Part shown: in pieces, positions 10,223 to 18,339 of the stretch
Layout of the letters: every line of letters begins with the position of its first letter
How positions within the stretch are numbered: the first letter of the stretch is position 1
The notes under the pieces: generated by a model
The model's database searches: none
Told to the model about the DNA's origin: nothing
Seen by the model: only the letters and a program-made list of their open reading frames with translations
From: Pseudomonas fluorescens
Lineage (GTDB): Bacteria; Pseudomonadota; Gammaproteobacteria; Pseudomonadales; Pseudomonadaceae
DNA length: 64,000 bases
Reading direction: 5' to 3'
Assembly (NCBI RefSeq): GCF_005938625.1
Contig: NZ_VCNJ01000029.1
Location: 62,001 to 126,000 of the forward strand
Program-made: the position numbers and the translations under genes

Positions 10223-10313
10223 CTGTGGGAGCGAGCCTGCTCGCGAAGGCGCTGGCACAGTCAATATCCCCGTGACAGATACATCGCTTTCGCGAGCAGG
10301 CTCGCTCCCACAG
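10223..10313. repeat. REPIN
   Basis: Inverted REP pair: CTGTGGGAGCGAGCCTGCTC at one end and GCAGGCTCGCTCCCACAG at the other. It separates the ArsR promoter from the end of the AraC gene. Confidence 0.85.
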
Positions 10314-10341
10314 GGGGAAGTGTTGAGTTTCAGATGAGGTG

Positions 10342-11175
10342 TCAGCCGCGATACTGGCCGGGCGTCGCCGCCAGATGTTGCTTGAACGCTCGCTGAAAAT
10401 GCGCCTGATCGGCAAACCCGGCCTCAAGCGCTACATCCGCAATCAACTGCCCGCTGCGCAAGCGCTCGCGGGCGAACTGGATGCGCTGGTTGACCACAAA
10501 AGCGTGGGGCGTCATGCCGTAATGCTGTTTGAAGGCGCGGATCAGGTACGACGGTGACAGCTGTGCCGCGGCGCAGATGTCGTCGAGGTTCAGCACTTCG
10601 GTGCAGTGTTCGCGGATGAAATCCGCAGCGCGTTCCAGTTTGAAATTGGGCTCGCGCAGAGAGGGGCCGGCGGGGTTCAAACGCAGTTGCAGGTCGCTGA
10701 AAAACTCCACTGCTGCGCTCTGTTTGCGCAGCACATCCTGTTGCGGGTCGACCAGCGTTTCATAAAGTCCATTCAGCTCATTGAACAGTGCAGCATCGTC
10801 GAGGTGAGTGGTAGAAAAACGCCGAAACTCAAGATCACTGGCAAAGCCCAGCTGATGCTGAAAATCCGTCAGCCAGGGCGTCTCGACGTAGAGCATCACG
10901 TACGACCACGGCTGATCATCGATCGGATTGCACGCATGCACATCGCCGGGATTCATCAGCACCACGGTGCCCGCCGCGACTTCGAACTGTGCCTGTTCAT
11001 GCACATAGGTGCTGCGCCCGGCGGTGATCGCACCGATGGAGAAATGCGCGTGGGAATGCCGCGCATAGCAGACCTCGCGGCCATCGGCGATGGCCCGCGC
11101 TTCAATGAACGGTAGCGCCGGGTCGCGCCAGAAACGCGGGGCTTTTTCAGGGTTTTTGGCGGCAGCGTGTTTCAT
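10342..11175 (-). CDS. AraC family transcriptional regulator
   Basis: A 277-aa regulator with an N-terminal cupin-like sensing domain (CYARHSHAHFSIGAI, about residues 36-50; GTVVLMNPGDVHAC) and a C-terminal pair of AraC helix-turn-helices (LDDICAAAQLSPSYLIRAFK and IADVALEAGFADQAHFQRAFK). The ATG at 11175 has GGGAA upstream and is favoured over longer open frame. It lies 35 bp downstream of the VOC gene on the same strand, and may be cotranscribed with it. Effector unknown. Confidence 0.87.
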   Translation of the reverse strand: MKHAAAKNPEKAPRFWRDPALPFIEARAIADGREVCYARHSHAHFSIGAITAGRSTYVHEQAQFEVAAGTVVLMNPGDVHACNPIDDQPWSYVMLYVETPWLTDFQHQLGFASDLEFRRFSTTHLDDAALFNELNGLYETLVDPQQDVLRKQSAAVEFFSDLQLRLNPAGPSLREPNFKLERAADFIREHCTEVLNLDDICAAAQLSPSYLIRAFKQHYGMTPHAFVVNQRIQFARERLRSGQLIADVALEAGFADQAHFQRAFKQHLAATPGQYRG

Positions 11176-11210
11176 CGTTGTTATTCCCGGCAGGCCAGGG
11201 CGCCAGTGTA

Positions 11211-11714
11211 TTAGCTCTGGCCGGCAAAGGCCCGCTCGAGTTCGGCGATATCGAGCTTTTTCATTTTGAACATAGCCTGCATGGCGCGCTGCGATTTGCT
11301 GGTGTCGGCATCGAGCATCATGTGCATGAACGCCACCGGGACGATCTGCCACGACACGCCGAACTTGTCCTTGAGCCAGCCGCATTGCTGGGCTTCGACG
11401 GGGCCACCCTCGGACAGGTTGCCCCAGAAATGGTCAACTTCTTCCTGGTTCTGGCAGTTGACCTGAAACGAGATCGCCTCGCTGAACTTGAACATCGGCC
11501 CACCGTTGAGCCCGGTGAAGCTCTGGCCATCGAGCTCGAAACTGACCGTCATCACCGCACCTTCCGGCTTGCCGTGAAACTCCTGACCGACCTTGCTGTA
11601 GTGGGTCAGGCCGGTGATTTTCGAGTGATCGAAGATCGAGCAGTAAAACTTCGCGGCGGCTTCAGCCTGATCGTCGAACCACAGGCAGGGCGTGAGTTTC
11701 TGAAAGCGTTGCAT
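11211..11714 (-). CDS. VOC family protein, PhnB/YjdN-like
   Basis: A 167-aa protein with the repeated fold of the PhnB-like glyoxalase superfamily: FQKLTPCLWFDDQAEAAAKF at the start and SWQIVPVAFMHMM, SQRAMQAMFKMKKLDI at the end. Relatives are often mislabelled 3-demethylubiquinone methyltransferase, but no methyltransferase motif is present. The start at 11714 is chosen because GAGG stands 9 bases upstream; an ATG three codons earlier overlaps that site. Function unknown. Confidence 0.8.
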   Translation of the reverse strand: MQRFQKLTPCLWFDDQAEAAAKFYCSIFDHSKITGLTHYSKVGQEFHGKPEGAVMTVSFELDGQSFTGLNGGPMFKFSEAISFQVNCQNQEEVDHFWGNLSEGGPVEAQQCGWLKDKFGVSWQIVPVAFMHMMLDADTSKSQRAMQAMFKMKKLDIAELERAFAGQS

Positions 11715-11808
11715 GGCAGTCATCCTCGGCAGGTTAGACACGCAGGATTTACAGCGTAGTCAGTCCTTGGTCGATTGCCGGTGCCGTAGATCGACAAGTT
11801 GCGGCGCG

Positions 11809-14229
11809 TCAGAAATCCCAGCGCGCCGTCAGTTGCAGGTTGCGCGGTTCGCCGTAGAAACCGGTGCCGAAATTACCAAGGCCCGTGTAGTAGCTCTTGT
11901 CGAAGAGGTTCTTGATGTTGAGCGAAGTGCTCAGGTGCTCGTTGAAGCGATAGCGCGCCATCGCATCGACCAGGTAATAGCTGTCCTGAGTGATGCGTAC
12001 GTTCTGGCCCACTGCTGGCTGAAAGACGTTGCCGAAGAATTCACTCTGCCAACTGACGCCGCCGCCCAGGGTCAGGTTTTGCCAGACACCCGGCAGGCGA
12101 TAGCTGCTAAACACTCGGACCAATTGCTCGGGCGCGGTGGTTTGCAGAATCGAGGCGTAAACCGGGTCCCCTTTGGCGTCGCGGGTGTGGTTGTAGGCGT
12201 AGCCGGCGGAGAGGTTCCAGCCGTCGGCGATTTCACCGGCCAGTTCGAACTCGAAACCCTTTGTAGTCGCACCTTGCACGGCGCGGTACACCGCCTGATT
12301 GTCGAAGCCGCTGACCTGTTCGGCGACGTTGTCCTGCTCGATGCGGAACACGGCAAAACTGGCGTTGAGCCGGCCGTCGAAGTATTCGGCTTTTATCCCC
12401 GCTTCGTAGCTATCGCCCTGCACCGGGTCGAGTATCTGGCCCGTGGCGTCCTTGCTCAGTTGCGGTTGATAGATGCGCGTGTAGCTGGTGTAGAGCGAGT
12501 ACGTGTCATCGAGGTCATAGACCGCACCGGCATACGGCGTTACCACCCCGGTCTGGCGATAGCCGTCACGGACATTGGCGGTGTTCGGGTCGCTGTAGTC
12601 GAGGTGATCGCTGGCGCTGAAATCGCTGACGCGGCCGCCGAGAATCAGCGCCAGATCGTCGCTGGCCTTGAAGCGCGTGGAGATGTACGCGCCGGTCTGG
12701 CGCTGGCGGATGGCGTCCGTGCCGATCTGCGGGATATCCGGTTTGGCGAATTCGCCGTGCCAATCGAAAATGCTGGCGTCCAGCGGCGGGTACACCGAGC
12801 CGTAGACCGGGTTGTCCTGGCGCGTGTTCATCGCCATGAAACCTACGAGCAATTGATGCTCGCGGCCGAGCAGGCTGAACGGCCCGCCAAGGTTGATATC
12901 GACGTTGTCCTGCACCTCGTCGCCCTTGAATTTGCCCATGTAGAGGAACATGCCATCTCCGGTCGCCGGGTCCGGATTGCCGCCGCTGGCGGAGCCAAGC
13001 AGGGTGTCGTGCTCGCGGTGTTTGCGGTCGTAACTGAGCTTCAAGATCCAGTCGTTTGGCAGTTGCCGGATGACGGAGGCGAACAGCGTCTGGTTGATGA
13101 AATCGCGGCGGCTCCAGTCGGTTGCCGGGTTGAACGAGCGCGAGAAATTCGTCCGCGAGCCGTCGCTGTAAAACATCGGAAAACCGGTCCAGGTGGCGCC
13201 GCGTGAGCGAGTGTTCTGTTGGTCGAAACCGAAGGTCAGCAGGGTGTCCGGGGTCAGGTCGGCTTCGACGACGGCGTAGGCGATGTCCTTGCTGTTCTGG
13301 TAGTGATCGGCGTAAGCGCTGCGCTGCTGATGGACGCCGACGAAGCGTGCGCGCAGGTTGTCGCTTAGCGGCCCGGAGACATCGAACTCGCTGCGGTAGT
13401 TGTCCCACGAACCAACGCTGCCGCTGAGTGCGGCTTTGAACGCGGAGGTCGGACGTTTACGGATCAGATTGACCGTGGCCGAGGGGTCGCCTGAACCGGT
13501 CATCAATCCCGTGGCGCCCTTGATGATTTCGACACGATCGAACGTCGCCATGTCGGTGCTGGTGGTGCCGTAATCGTAGACACCGTCGTAATCGGTATTG
13601 ACTCCGTCGTACTGGAAATTGGTGATCGGCGTGCCACGGCTGGAAAATTCCCAGCGTTCACTGTCGTAGTTCTGCACGCTGATACCCGGTGCGCGGCGCA
13701 GGACGTCGGCGATGCCGTTGGCGCTCTGGTCGTCGAGTTGCTGGCGGGTGATCACCGTGACCGATTGCGGGGTTTCGCGCAGGGACAGCGGCAGGCCGGT
13801 GGCGGAGGCGCTGACGCCGGTAGTGTAGGCGTGGGTGTCCTCGGTGATGGCGCCGAGGGTTTTGCCGCTGATGGTGGTGGCGTCCAGTTGCAGTGGGTTT
13901 GCATTGGCTGTGTTTCGCAGGACATAACCGCCGCCGCTCAGGCGCTGCGCTTGCAGGCCGCTGCCCTTGAGGAGGATTTGCAGGGCCTGTTGCGGGGTGT
14001 AATCACCGCTCAGGCCGGGGCTGCGTTTGTCTGCCGCCAGATCATTGTGCCCGGCGATGAACAGGCCACTCTGCTCGGCAAAGTGGTTGAGCACTGTGAC
14101 CAATGAGCCGGGAGCCACTGCGTAATGCTGCTTCTGCACATCTGCCAGCGCCATCGACACGCACAACCCCGGCACGGCGGATGCCATGGCCAGAGCAAAA
14201 CGATAGCGGGCGAGGGTGGCGCGCAACAT
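11809..14229 (-). CDS. TonB-dependent siderophore receptor with N-terminal signalling domain
   Basis: An 806-aa outer-membrane receptor. A signal peptide ends near CVSMALA; next comes a secretin/TonB short N-terminal domain (about residues 45-100, LVTVLNHFAEQSGLF) typical of receptors that signal through FecR; then a plug domain (LRETPQSVTVITRQQLDDQ) and a beta barrel ending in ARWDF with the terminal Phe needed for assembly. The FecR and ECF sigma genes directly upstream complete a cell-surface signalling set. It imports a ferric siderophore, probably one made by other species; identity unknown. ATG at 14229 is used in place of a TTG seven codons earlier. Confidence 0.93.
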   Translation of the reverse strand: MLRATLARYRFALAMASAVPGLCVSMALADVQKQHYAVAPGSLVTVLNHFAEQSGLFIAGHNDLAADKRSPGLSGDYTPQQALQILLKGSGLQAQRLSGGGYVLRNTANANPLQLDATTISGKTLGAITEDTHAYTTGVSASATGLPLSLRETPQSVTVITRQQLDDQSANGIADVLRRAPGISVQNYDSERWEFSSRGTPITNFQYDGVNTDYDGVYDYGTTSTDMATFDRVEIIKGATGLMTGSGDPSATVNLIRKRPTSAFKAALSGSVGSWDNYRSEFDVSGPLSDNLRARFVGVHQQRSAYADHYQNSKDIAYAVVEADLTPDTLLTFGFDQQNTRSRGATWTGFPMFYSDGSRTNFSRSFNPATDWSRRDFINQTLFASVIRQLPNDWILKLSYDRKHREHDTLLGSASGGNPDPATGDGMFLYMGKFKGDEVQDNVDINLGGPFSLLGREHQLLVGFMAMNTRQDNPVYGSVYPPLDASIFDWHGEFAKPDIPQIGTDAIRQRQTGAYISTRFKASDDLALILGGRVSDFSASDHLDYSDPNTANVRDGYRQTGVVTPYAGAVYDLDDTYSLYTSYTRIYQPQLSKDATGQILDPVQGDSYEAGIKAEYFDGRLNASFAVFRIEQDNVAEQVSGFDNQAVYRAVQGATTKGFEFELAGEIADGWNLSAGYAYNHTRDAKGDPVYASILQTTAPEQLVRVFSSYRLPGVWQNLTLGGGVSWQSEFFGNVFQPAVGQNVRITQDSYYLVDAMARYRFNEHLSTSLNIKNLFDKSYYTGLGNFGTGFYGEPRNLQLTARWDF

Positions 14230-14318
14230 GGAGTTCCCGAAGGCGATCAACGAAATGAGGGCTGCTGAGGGTTAACCGAATGAATCCGCAAAAAGGGAAT
14301 CGGGGTGTGAAAAAATCC

Positions 14319-15296
14319 TCAGGCTTTCGGCCCGACGCTGACCCACCAGTTGAAGGTTTTATTGATGCGGATCGGCAGCGCCGCTTCCAGCAGACGCAAG
14401 GCTTGATCGGTGTCCTTGAGCGGGAACGAACCCATCACCGGCAGCGCGGCCACGGCCGGGTCGCAATGCAGATGCCCCGGCCGATATTGGCTAAGTTCTT
14501 CGATCAGCTCGCCGAGCGGCAGGTTATCGGCCAGCAACAAGCCCCGGCGCCACGATTCGCGGGATGGATCCGCTGCGGATGCGGTGGATAGCCGCCCGGC
14601 GCTGAACAGTAGTTGCTGGCCAGCCTGAACCACTTGGCTTTCGCCCTGACGATTGCTGGCCTCAACGGCACCTTCGTAGACATTGAGCACGGTGTTGCGA
14701 TCCGTCTGGCGCACGCTGAAACGCGTCCCCAGCGCACGCATCCGGCCCTGTTCGGTCTCAACCAAAAAGGTTCGGCCGAGGTCTTTCGCGGTATCGATCA
14801 GCACCTCACCGGCACGTAATTGCAGCAAGCGCTGATGCGCATCAAAACGCACATTCAACGCGCTCAAGGCGTTGAGCCAGATGCGACTGCCATCGCTTAG
14901 TGTGGCTTCGCGGGTTTCCCCGGTGCCGGTGGAGAAATCGGCGCTCATGCGTTCGACCGAGTCCAGCAGCGGCGTGTTACGCCCGACTGCCCAACCTGTC
15001 AGCCCGGTGGCCGCGAGAATCAGCAAGCCTTTGAGCGACTGACGACGGCTGATCAAAGTGCGCGCGTTGTTGCGCAGGGTGTGGCTGACGGCTTCGCTTT
15101 CGTTCTGCAATGGCGCGAAACGCTGCCCAACGCGTTCTACGTAGCGCCACGCCGCCTGATGCTCGGGACTTTGCGCCAGCCACGCCTGCCAGCGCAGACG
15201 CTCAGGCTCGGCGACCTGCTCGTCATGCAATTGCACGTACCAGTTGGCGGCCTGTTCAAGGCTGGCATGGCTGAGCTTGTTCTCGGGGCTATTCAA
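14319..15296 (-). CDS. FecR family anti-sigma/sigma regulator
   Basis: A 325-aa inner-membrane regulator. The N-terminal cytoplasmic domain (ASLEQAANWYVQLHDEQ, LRWQAWLAQSPEHQAAWRYV) binds the sigma factor. A hydrophobic segment LLILAATGLTGWAVG at about residues 91-105 spans the membrane, and the periplasmic FecR domain (LSDGSRIWLNALSAL, GEVLIDTAKD) contacts the receptor's signalling domain. No ATG or GTG lies ahead of the conserved N terminus; TTG at 15296 is the only candidate start. It overlaps the sigma gene's last codons by 8 bp, implying translational coupling. Confidence 0.9.
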   Translation of the reverse strand: MNSPENKLSHASLEQAANWYVQLHDEQVAEPERLRWQAWLAQSPEHQAAWRYVERVGQRFAPLQNESEAVSHTLRNNARTLISRRQSLKGLLILAATGLTGWAVGRNTPLLDSVERMSADFSTGTGETREATLSDGSRIWLNALSALNVRFDAHQRLLQLRAGEVLIDTAKDLGRTFLVETEQGRMRALGTRFSVRQTDRNTVLNVYEGAVEASNRQGESQVVQAGQQLLFSAGRLSTASAADPSRESWRRGLLLADNLPLGELIEELSQYRPGHLHCDPAVAALPVMGSFPLKDTDQALRLLEAALPIRINKTFNWWVSVGPKA

Positions 15297-15813
15297 TCAG
15301 CAAGCCGTCGAGTTCAGCTTCGAGGATCGCGCAATGCATCATCGCCTGTGCCAGATATTTCTTGATCATCCGCTCGCTGACGCCGATCTGTTCAGCGATC
15401 AGTTTGTACGGCATGCCGTGGAGTTGCGCGAGGATGAACGCCTCGCTGACCCGTTGCGGCAGGCGCTGAAGCATGGCGTCCACTTCGTGCAGGGTTTCGA
15501 CAATGATTGCCTGTTGCTCAAGCGACGGTTGCGAGGCAGGTGGGCGGCTGGCGAGGGATTCCAGCCAGGTCTGTTCCAGTTGCCGACGGCGCCAGTGATC
15601 GATGCACAAACCACGCGCGATGGTCGCCAGATAGGAGCGCTCGTGAACTTCGCCATTGAACGATTGCGGGCGCTTGAGCACACGGATGAAGGTGTCGTGG
15701 GCGAGGTCGGCGGCATCCATCGCGTTGCTCAGGCGTCGACGCAATAGCTCGTGCAGCCAGCGATGGTGGCTGAGGTAGAGATTTTGCACGTGCGAAGCAT
15801 CGGCGACGGTCAT
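15289..15813 (-). CDS. ECF sigma factor, FecI type
   Basis: A 174-aa extracytoplasmic-function sigma factor. Region 2 is seen in DAADLAHDTFIRVL (core binding and -10 recognition) and region 4 in LPQRVSEAFILAQLHGMPYKLIAEQIGVSERMIKKYL (-35 recognition). With FecR and the TonB receptor it should activate receptor transcription when the siderophore is bound. A candidate Fur box lies ~78 bp upstream, so the sigma gene is probably repressed by iron. Confidence 0.93.
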   Translation of the reverse strand: MTVADASHVQNLYLSHHRWLHELLRRRLSNAMDAADLAHDTFIRVLKRPQSFNGEVHERSYLATIARGLCIDHWRRRQLEQTWLESLASRPPASQPSLEQQAIIVETLHEVDAMLQRLPQRVSEAFILAQLHGMPYKLIAEQIGVSERMIKKYLAQAMMHCAILEAELDGLLIE

Positions 15814-15890
15814 CAGCGCAAGCGTCCAGGGCGACCGTTACCGGTCTAAATAGGAATGGGTCGCGATTAAAGCAAATGGAAGGAGGGTGT

Positions 15891-15909
15891 GCAAATGATA
15901 TTGGTTTGC
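15891..15909 (-). promoter_or_regulatory. Candidate Fur box
   Basis: GCAAATGATATTGGTTTGC, an inverted repeat with 5-bp outer arms, matches 12 of 19 positions of the classical Fur consensus. It lies upstream of the iron-uptake sigma gene, where a Fur site is expected. Confidence 0.5.
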
Positions 15910-15946
15910 TTTTAGGTGGCGGTACGCCTGTGGAAGATTTTTTGTA

Positions 15947-16003
15947 GTCCTAATGACATCGCGTTGAGTCAAAGTGACATGCTCTTGCTTGTGTCAAATT
16001 GAC
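15947..16003 (+). promoter_or_regulatory. Three NorR/FhpR-type sites (GTCA-N3-TGAC)
   Basis: Two exact GTCA-N3-TGAC sites, 15968-15978 (spacer AAG) and 15993-16003 (spacer AAT), and one near copy GTCC-TAA-TGAC at 15947-15957. All fit the GT-N7-AC core of NO-sensing, sigma54-dependent NorR proteins, and norV of E. coli also has three such sites. They lie 100-155 bp upstream of the ppyR start codon. The two exact sites together also form a 14-bp imperfect dyad. Confidence 0.5.
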
Positions 16004-16044
16004 TCGATAGGTCGCAACCTGCTGATTTTACTGGCTGGAAATTC

Positions 16045-16060
16045 TGGCATGAGAATTGAA
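16045..16060 (+). promoter_or_regulatory. Candidate sigma54 promoter for ppyR
   Basis: TGGCAT-N5-TTGAA has the -24/-12 spacing of RpoN promoters, but the usually invariant GC of the -12 element reads GA. It lies between the NorR-type sites and the ppyR start, as required for a sigma54 enhancer arrangement. Confidence 0.35.
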
Positions 16061-16101
16061 ATAACTAGCGTACACACTGAATCGCTCAGGAGTACGCCAT
16101 C

Positions 16102-16371
16102 ATGTTCACCTTCTTCGAAAGCCCGCTGAACGTTCTGCACCTGTCGAGCAAAGTTCTCGTCGCCGGTCTGCTTATGCTGCTGGCCGGCATCTACGGCGCG
16201 TATCTCTACAACGGCCAAATGCCGATTGCGCTGCTGGTGGCGATGCACGCCCTGACCATCCTCGGCCCGACCCTGATCAAGATCGGCTACGTCATGCGCC
16301 TGCTGGCGCAGTACCGCATCCGTGGTCCCGAAACCACTGTGGGAGCTTGCCTGCAAGCGATTGCGGTCTGA
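16102..16371 (+). CDS. ppyR: Small membrane protein, PpyR-like (psl and pyoverdine regulator)
   Basis: An 89-aa protein with two or three hydrophobic segments (VLVAGLLMLLAGIYGAYLY, about residues 18-36; PIALLVAMHALTILGPTLI, about 41-59) and a basic end, RLLAQYRIRG. It resembles Pseudomonas proteins named PpyR, a membrane regulator linked to Psl polysaccharide and pyoverdine in P. aeruginosa; the match is from memory of the family and needs checking. AGGAG precedes the ATG. From about residue 76 (TTVGACLQAIAV) the coding sequence is a REP element, so the natural C terminus has been replaced. Upstream NorR-type sites suggest nitric-oxide control. Confidence 0.65.
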   Translation: MFTFFESPLNVLHLSSKVLVAGLLMLLAGIYGAYLYNGQMPIALLVAMHALTILGPTLIKIGYVMRLLAQYRIRGPETTVGACLQAIAV

Positions 16372-16428
16372 TATTCAACATTGATGTCGCCTGAAATACC
16401 GTCATCGCGAGCAGGCTCACTCCCACAG
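16337..16428. repeat. REPIN overlapping the 3' end of ppyR
   Basis: It starts CTGTGGGAGCTTGCCTGCAA, inside the ppyR reading frame, and ends with the inverted unit GCAGGCTCACTCCCACAG. The arms differ somewhat (CCTGCAAGC against GCGAGCAGGC). Confidence 0.8.
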
Positions 16429-16469
16429 GTTTGTATGGTGGTCACAAATTCCTGGCACACCCAAAACCA

Positions 16470-16560
16470 CTGTGGGAGCTGGCTTGCCAGCGATGAGGCC
16501 AGCACCTTCAACATCAATGTTGACTGACCCGACGCCATCGCTGGCAAGCCAGCTCCCACA
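16470..16560. repeat. REPIN, second copy downstream of ppyR
   Basis: Inverted pair of the variant REP CTGTGGGAGCTGGCTTGCCA with a perfect matching end; it lies 42 bp after the previous REPIN and just before the methyltransferase stop. Confidence 0.85.
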
Positions 16561-16584
16561 ATGATTGGTGGTGTTTCTGAAATC

Positions 16585-17253
16585 TCAACGGCGCTCGGCA
16601 ACCATCAGCAACGACTGCGGCAGCGGACTTTGCGGGTGTTGTGGCTCTTGAAGGCTGACCAGTTGGAACCCGGCCATATCCAGCGCATTCAACCAGCTCG
16701 ACAAGGTGCGGAAATACCACGGCATCGGCTGCCACTGGCCTTTGAATCCGGCAAAGGTTTCTTCGCGCCAGCCATCCTGATAATCGCCTGCCGCGACGGC
16801 CCATGGATGCAACGTCTGGATGACCAAAATCCCACCGGGGACAAGCAGCGCATTCATCGCGTAAAGCAACGGGATGATGTCTTGATGCAGCAGTGAGAAG
16901 TTGGCACAGATCAAATCGTAATCACGCCCCACGTTGACCTTCGCTTCGACCAACGCGTCATAACTGGCGACATGCACCTGCGCCGCCCCCGCCAAACGCG
17001 CCGCTTCAACCAGCCGCGCATCGCCATCCACACCGACGGCATCAATCCCGCGATCCGTCAGCGTTCGCAACAACCAGCCTTCGCCACACCCCAGATCAAG
17101 CACACGCTGCGGCTGCCGGCCCATGATCGCCAGCACAATCGCTTGATCGGTAACCTGCTGACGGCTTTCGATGGCACCGCTGCGGATCACCTCGATCCAA
17201 GCATCAGCGTTGTCGTGCCAGCTCTGCAAAAGGCTGGATTCGGGGGAGGGCAT
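16585..17253 (-). CDS. Class I SAM-dependent methyltransferase
   Basis: A 222-aa methyltransferase of the Rossmann type. Motif I is VLDLGCGEGWLL (about residues 50-61), with the acidic strand-2 residue in AVGVDGDARLV and motif IV-like YDLICANFSLLH. The pattern is that of UbiE/small-molecule enzymes, but the substrate is not evident. It stands alone between a REPIN and the LysR gene, 58 bp from the latter and on the same strand. Confidence 0.82.
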   Translation of the reverse strand: MPSPESSLLQSWHDNADAWIEVIRSGAIESRQQVTDQAIVLAIMGRQPQRVLDLGCGEGWLLRTLTDRGIDAVGVDGDARLVEAARLAGAAQVHVASYDALVEAKVNVGRDYDLICANFSLLHQDIIPLLYAMNALLVPGGILVIQTLHPWAVAAGDYQDGWREETFAGFKGQWQPMPWYFRTLSSWLNALDMAGFQLVSLQEPQHPQSPLPQSLLMVAERR

Positions 17254-17311
17254 GGCGGTGTCCCAATTATTGAAAAGCCACAGTATGGACGCTGATCGCA
17301 GAAGAGCCGAA

Positions 17312-18205
17312 CTAGGGCTTATAGATCAGCGCATCCACCACAACCCCGAACGCCGACGAATGCTCACGACGATTCGGGTAATAGAGATGATAGCCGGCGA
17401 AGGGCTGGCACCAATCCTCCAGCACCCGCACCAGACTGCCGTCGGCCAAATTCCCGGCGACCATGTCTTCGGGCAGAAAGCCCAAACCGCATCCCGCCAC
17501 CGCCGCGCGCAGGATCGGCACACTGCTGTTGAACGTCCATTGCCCTTCAACCCGGGCTTTGAGTTCGTGACCGTCCTTTTCGAAATCCCATTGCATCAGG
17601 CTGCCGTGCGTCGGCAGGCGCAGATTGATGCAGTTGTGCGTAGCCAGATCGCCCGGCACCTTGGGAATCGATCGACCCTTGAAGTACTCAGGTGATCCCA
17701 CAACTGCGATGCGCAACGACGGGCCGATGGGCACGGCGATCATGTCCTTGGCCACCTGATCGCCCAAGCGAACCCCCGCGTCATAGCGCTGCGCGACGAT
17801 GTCGGCGAGCGCGTAATCGACGGTGATTTCGACCTTGATGTCCGGGTAGTCGGGCAACACCTTCAGCAGCTTCGGCCAGAGAATATTGTTCGCCGCATGC
17901 TCCGACGCCTGGATACGCACATTGCCGGCCGGGGTGTCGCGAAACTCGCTGACCGCGGCCAGTTCCAGTTCGATCTCGTCGAAGCGTGGCGCCATCGATT
18001 GATACAAGCGTTGACCAGCCTCGGTCGGGGAAACACTGCGCGTGGTCCGCGTCAGCAAGCGCACGCCCAGCCGGGTTTCCAGTGCACGCAGGGTGTGGCT
18101 CAGCGCCGACTGCGAGACGCCCAACTGTGCGGCAGCGCGGGTAAAACTGCCTTCGCGAGTGATGACCACAAAGGCTTGCAGGTCATTGAGATTGGGGCGG
18201 GGCAT
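17312..18205 (-). CDS. LysR family transcriptional regulator
   Basis: A 297-aa LysR regulator. The N-terminal helix-turn-helix is FTRAAAQLGVSQSALSHTLRALE (about residues 21-43), followed by a linker helix and a periplasmic-binding-like effector domain. The ending (PFAGYHLYYPNRREHSSAFGVVVDAL) is typical of the subgroup that acts near short-chain or aldo/keto reductase genes. It lies 134 bp downstream of the redox operon on the same strand and is a plausible regulator of it. No effector can be named. Confidence 0.88.
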   Translation of the reverse strand: MPRPNLNDLQAFVVITREGSFTRAAAQLGVSQSALSHTLRALETRLGVRLLTRTTRSVSPTEAGQRLYQSMAPRFDEIELELAAVSEFRDTPAGNVRIQASEHAANNILWPKLLKVLPDYPDIKVEITVDYALADIVAQRYDAGVRLGDQVAKDMIAVPIGPSLRIAVVGSPEYFKGRSIPKVPGDLATHNCINLRLPTHGSLMQWDFEKDGHELKARVEGQWTFNSSVPILRAAVAGCGLGFLPEDMVAGNLADGSLVRVLEDWCQPFAGYHLYYPNRREHSSAFGVVVDALIYKP

Positions 18206-18339
18206 TGATGAGAGCCTCTCATGAGGAGCGCGTGATTATTCCATGTAAGCAGGTCGCGCACGGATGCGCGACCCTCAAAGCGCTCATCAGCGGGGGCGGT
18301 TTTTTTTTGAGCAATGGCCGCGTCAGGTCAACTGCACAG

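Noticed and set aside
16030..16060. A second sigma54 promoter at TGGCTGGAAATTCTGGCA
   Set aside because: The spacing between the GG and GC elements is 14, not 12; only TGGCAT-N5-TTGAA has the right spacing.
18290..18312. Terminator at the T-run between the LysR and CMD genes
   Set aside because: The T-run is on the plus strand, where no gene ends, and no stem precedes it.
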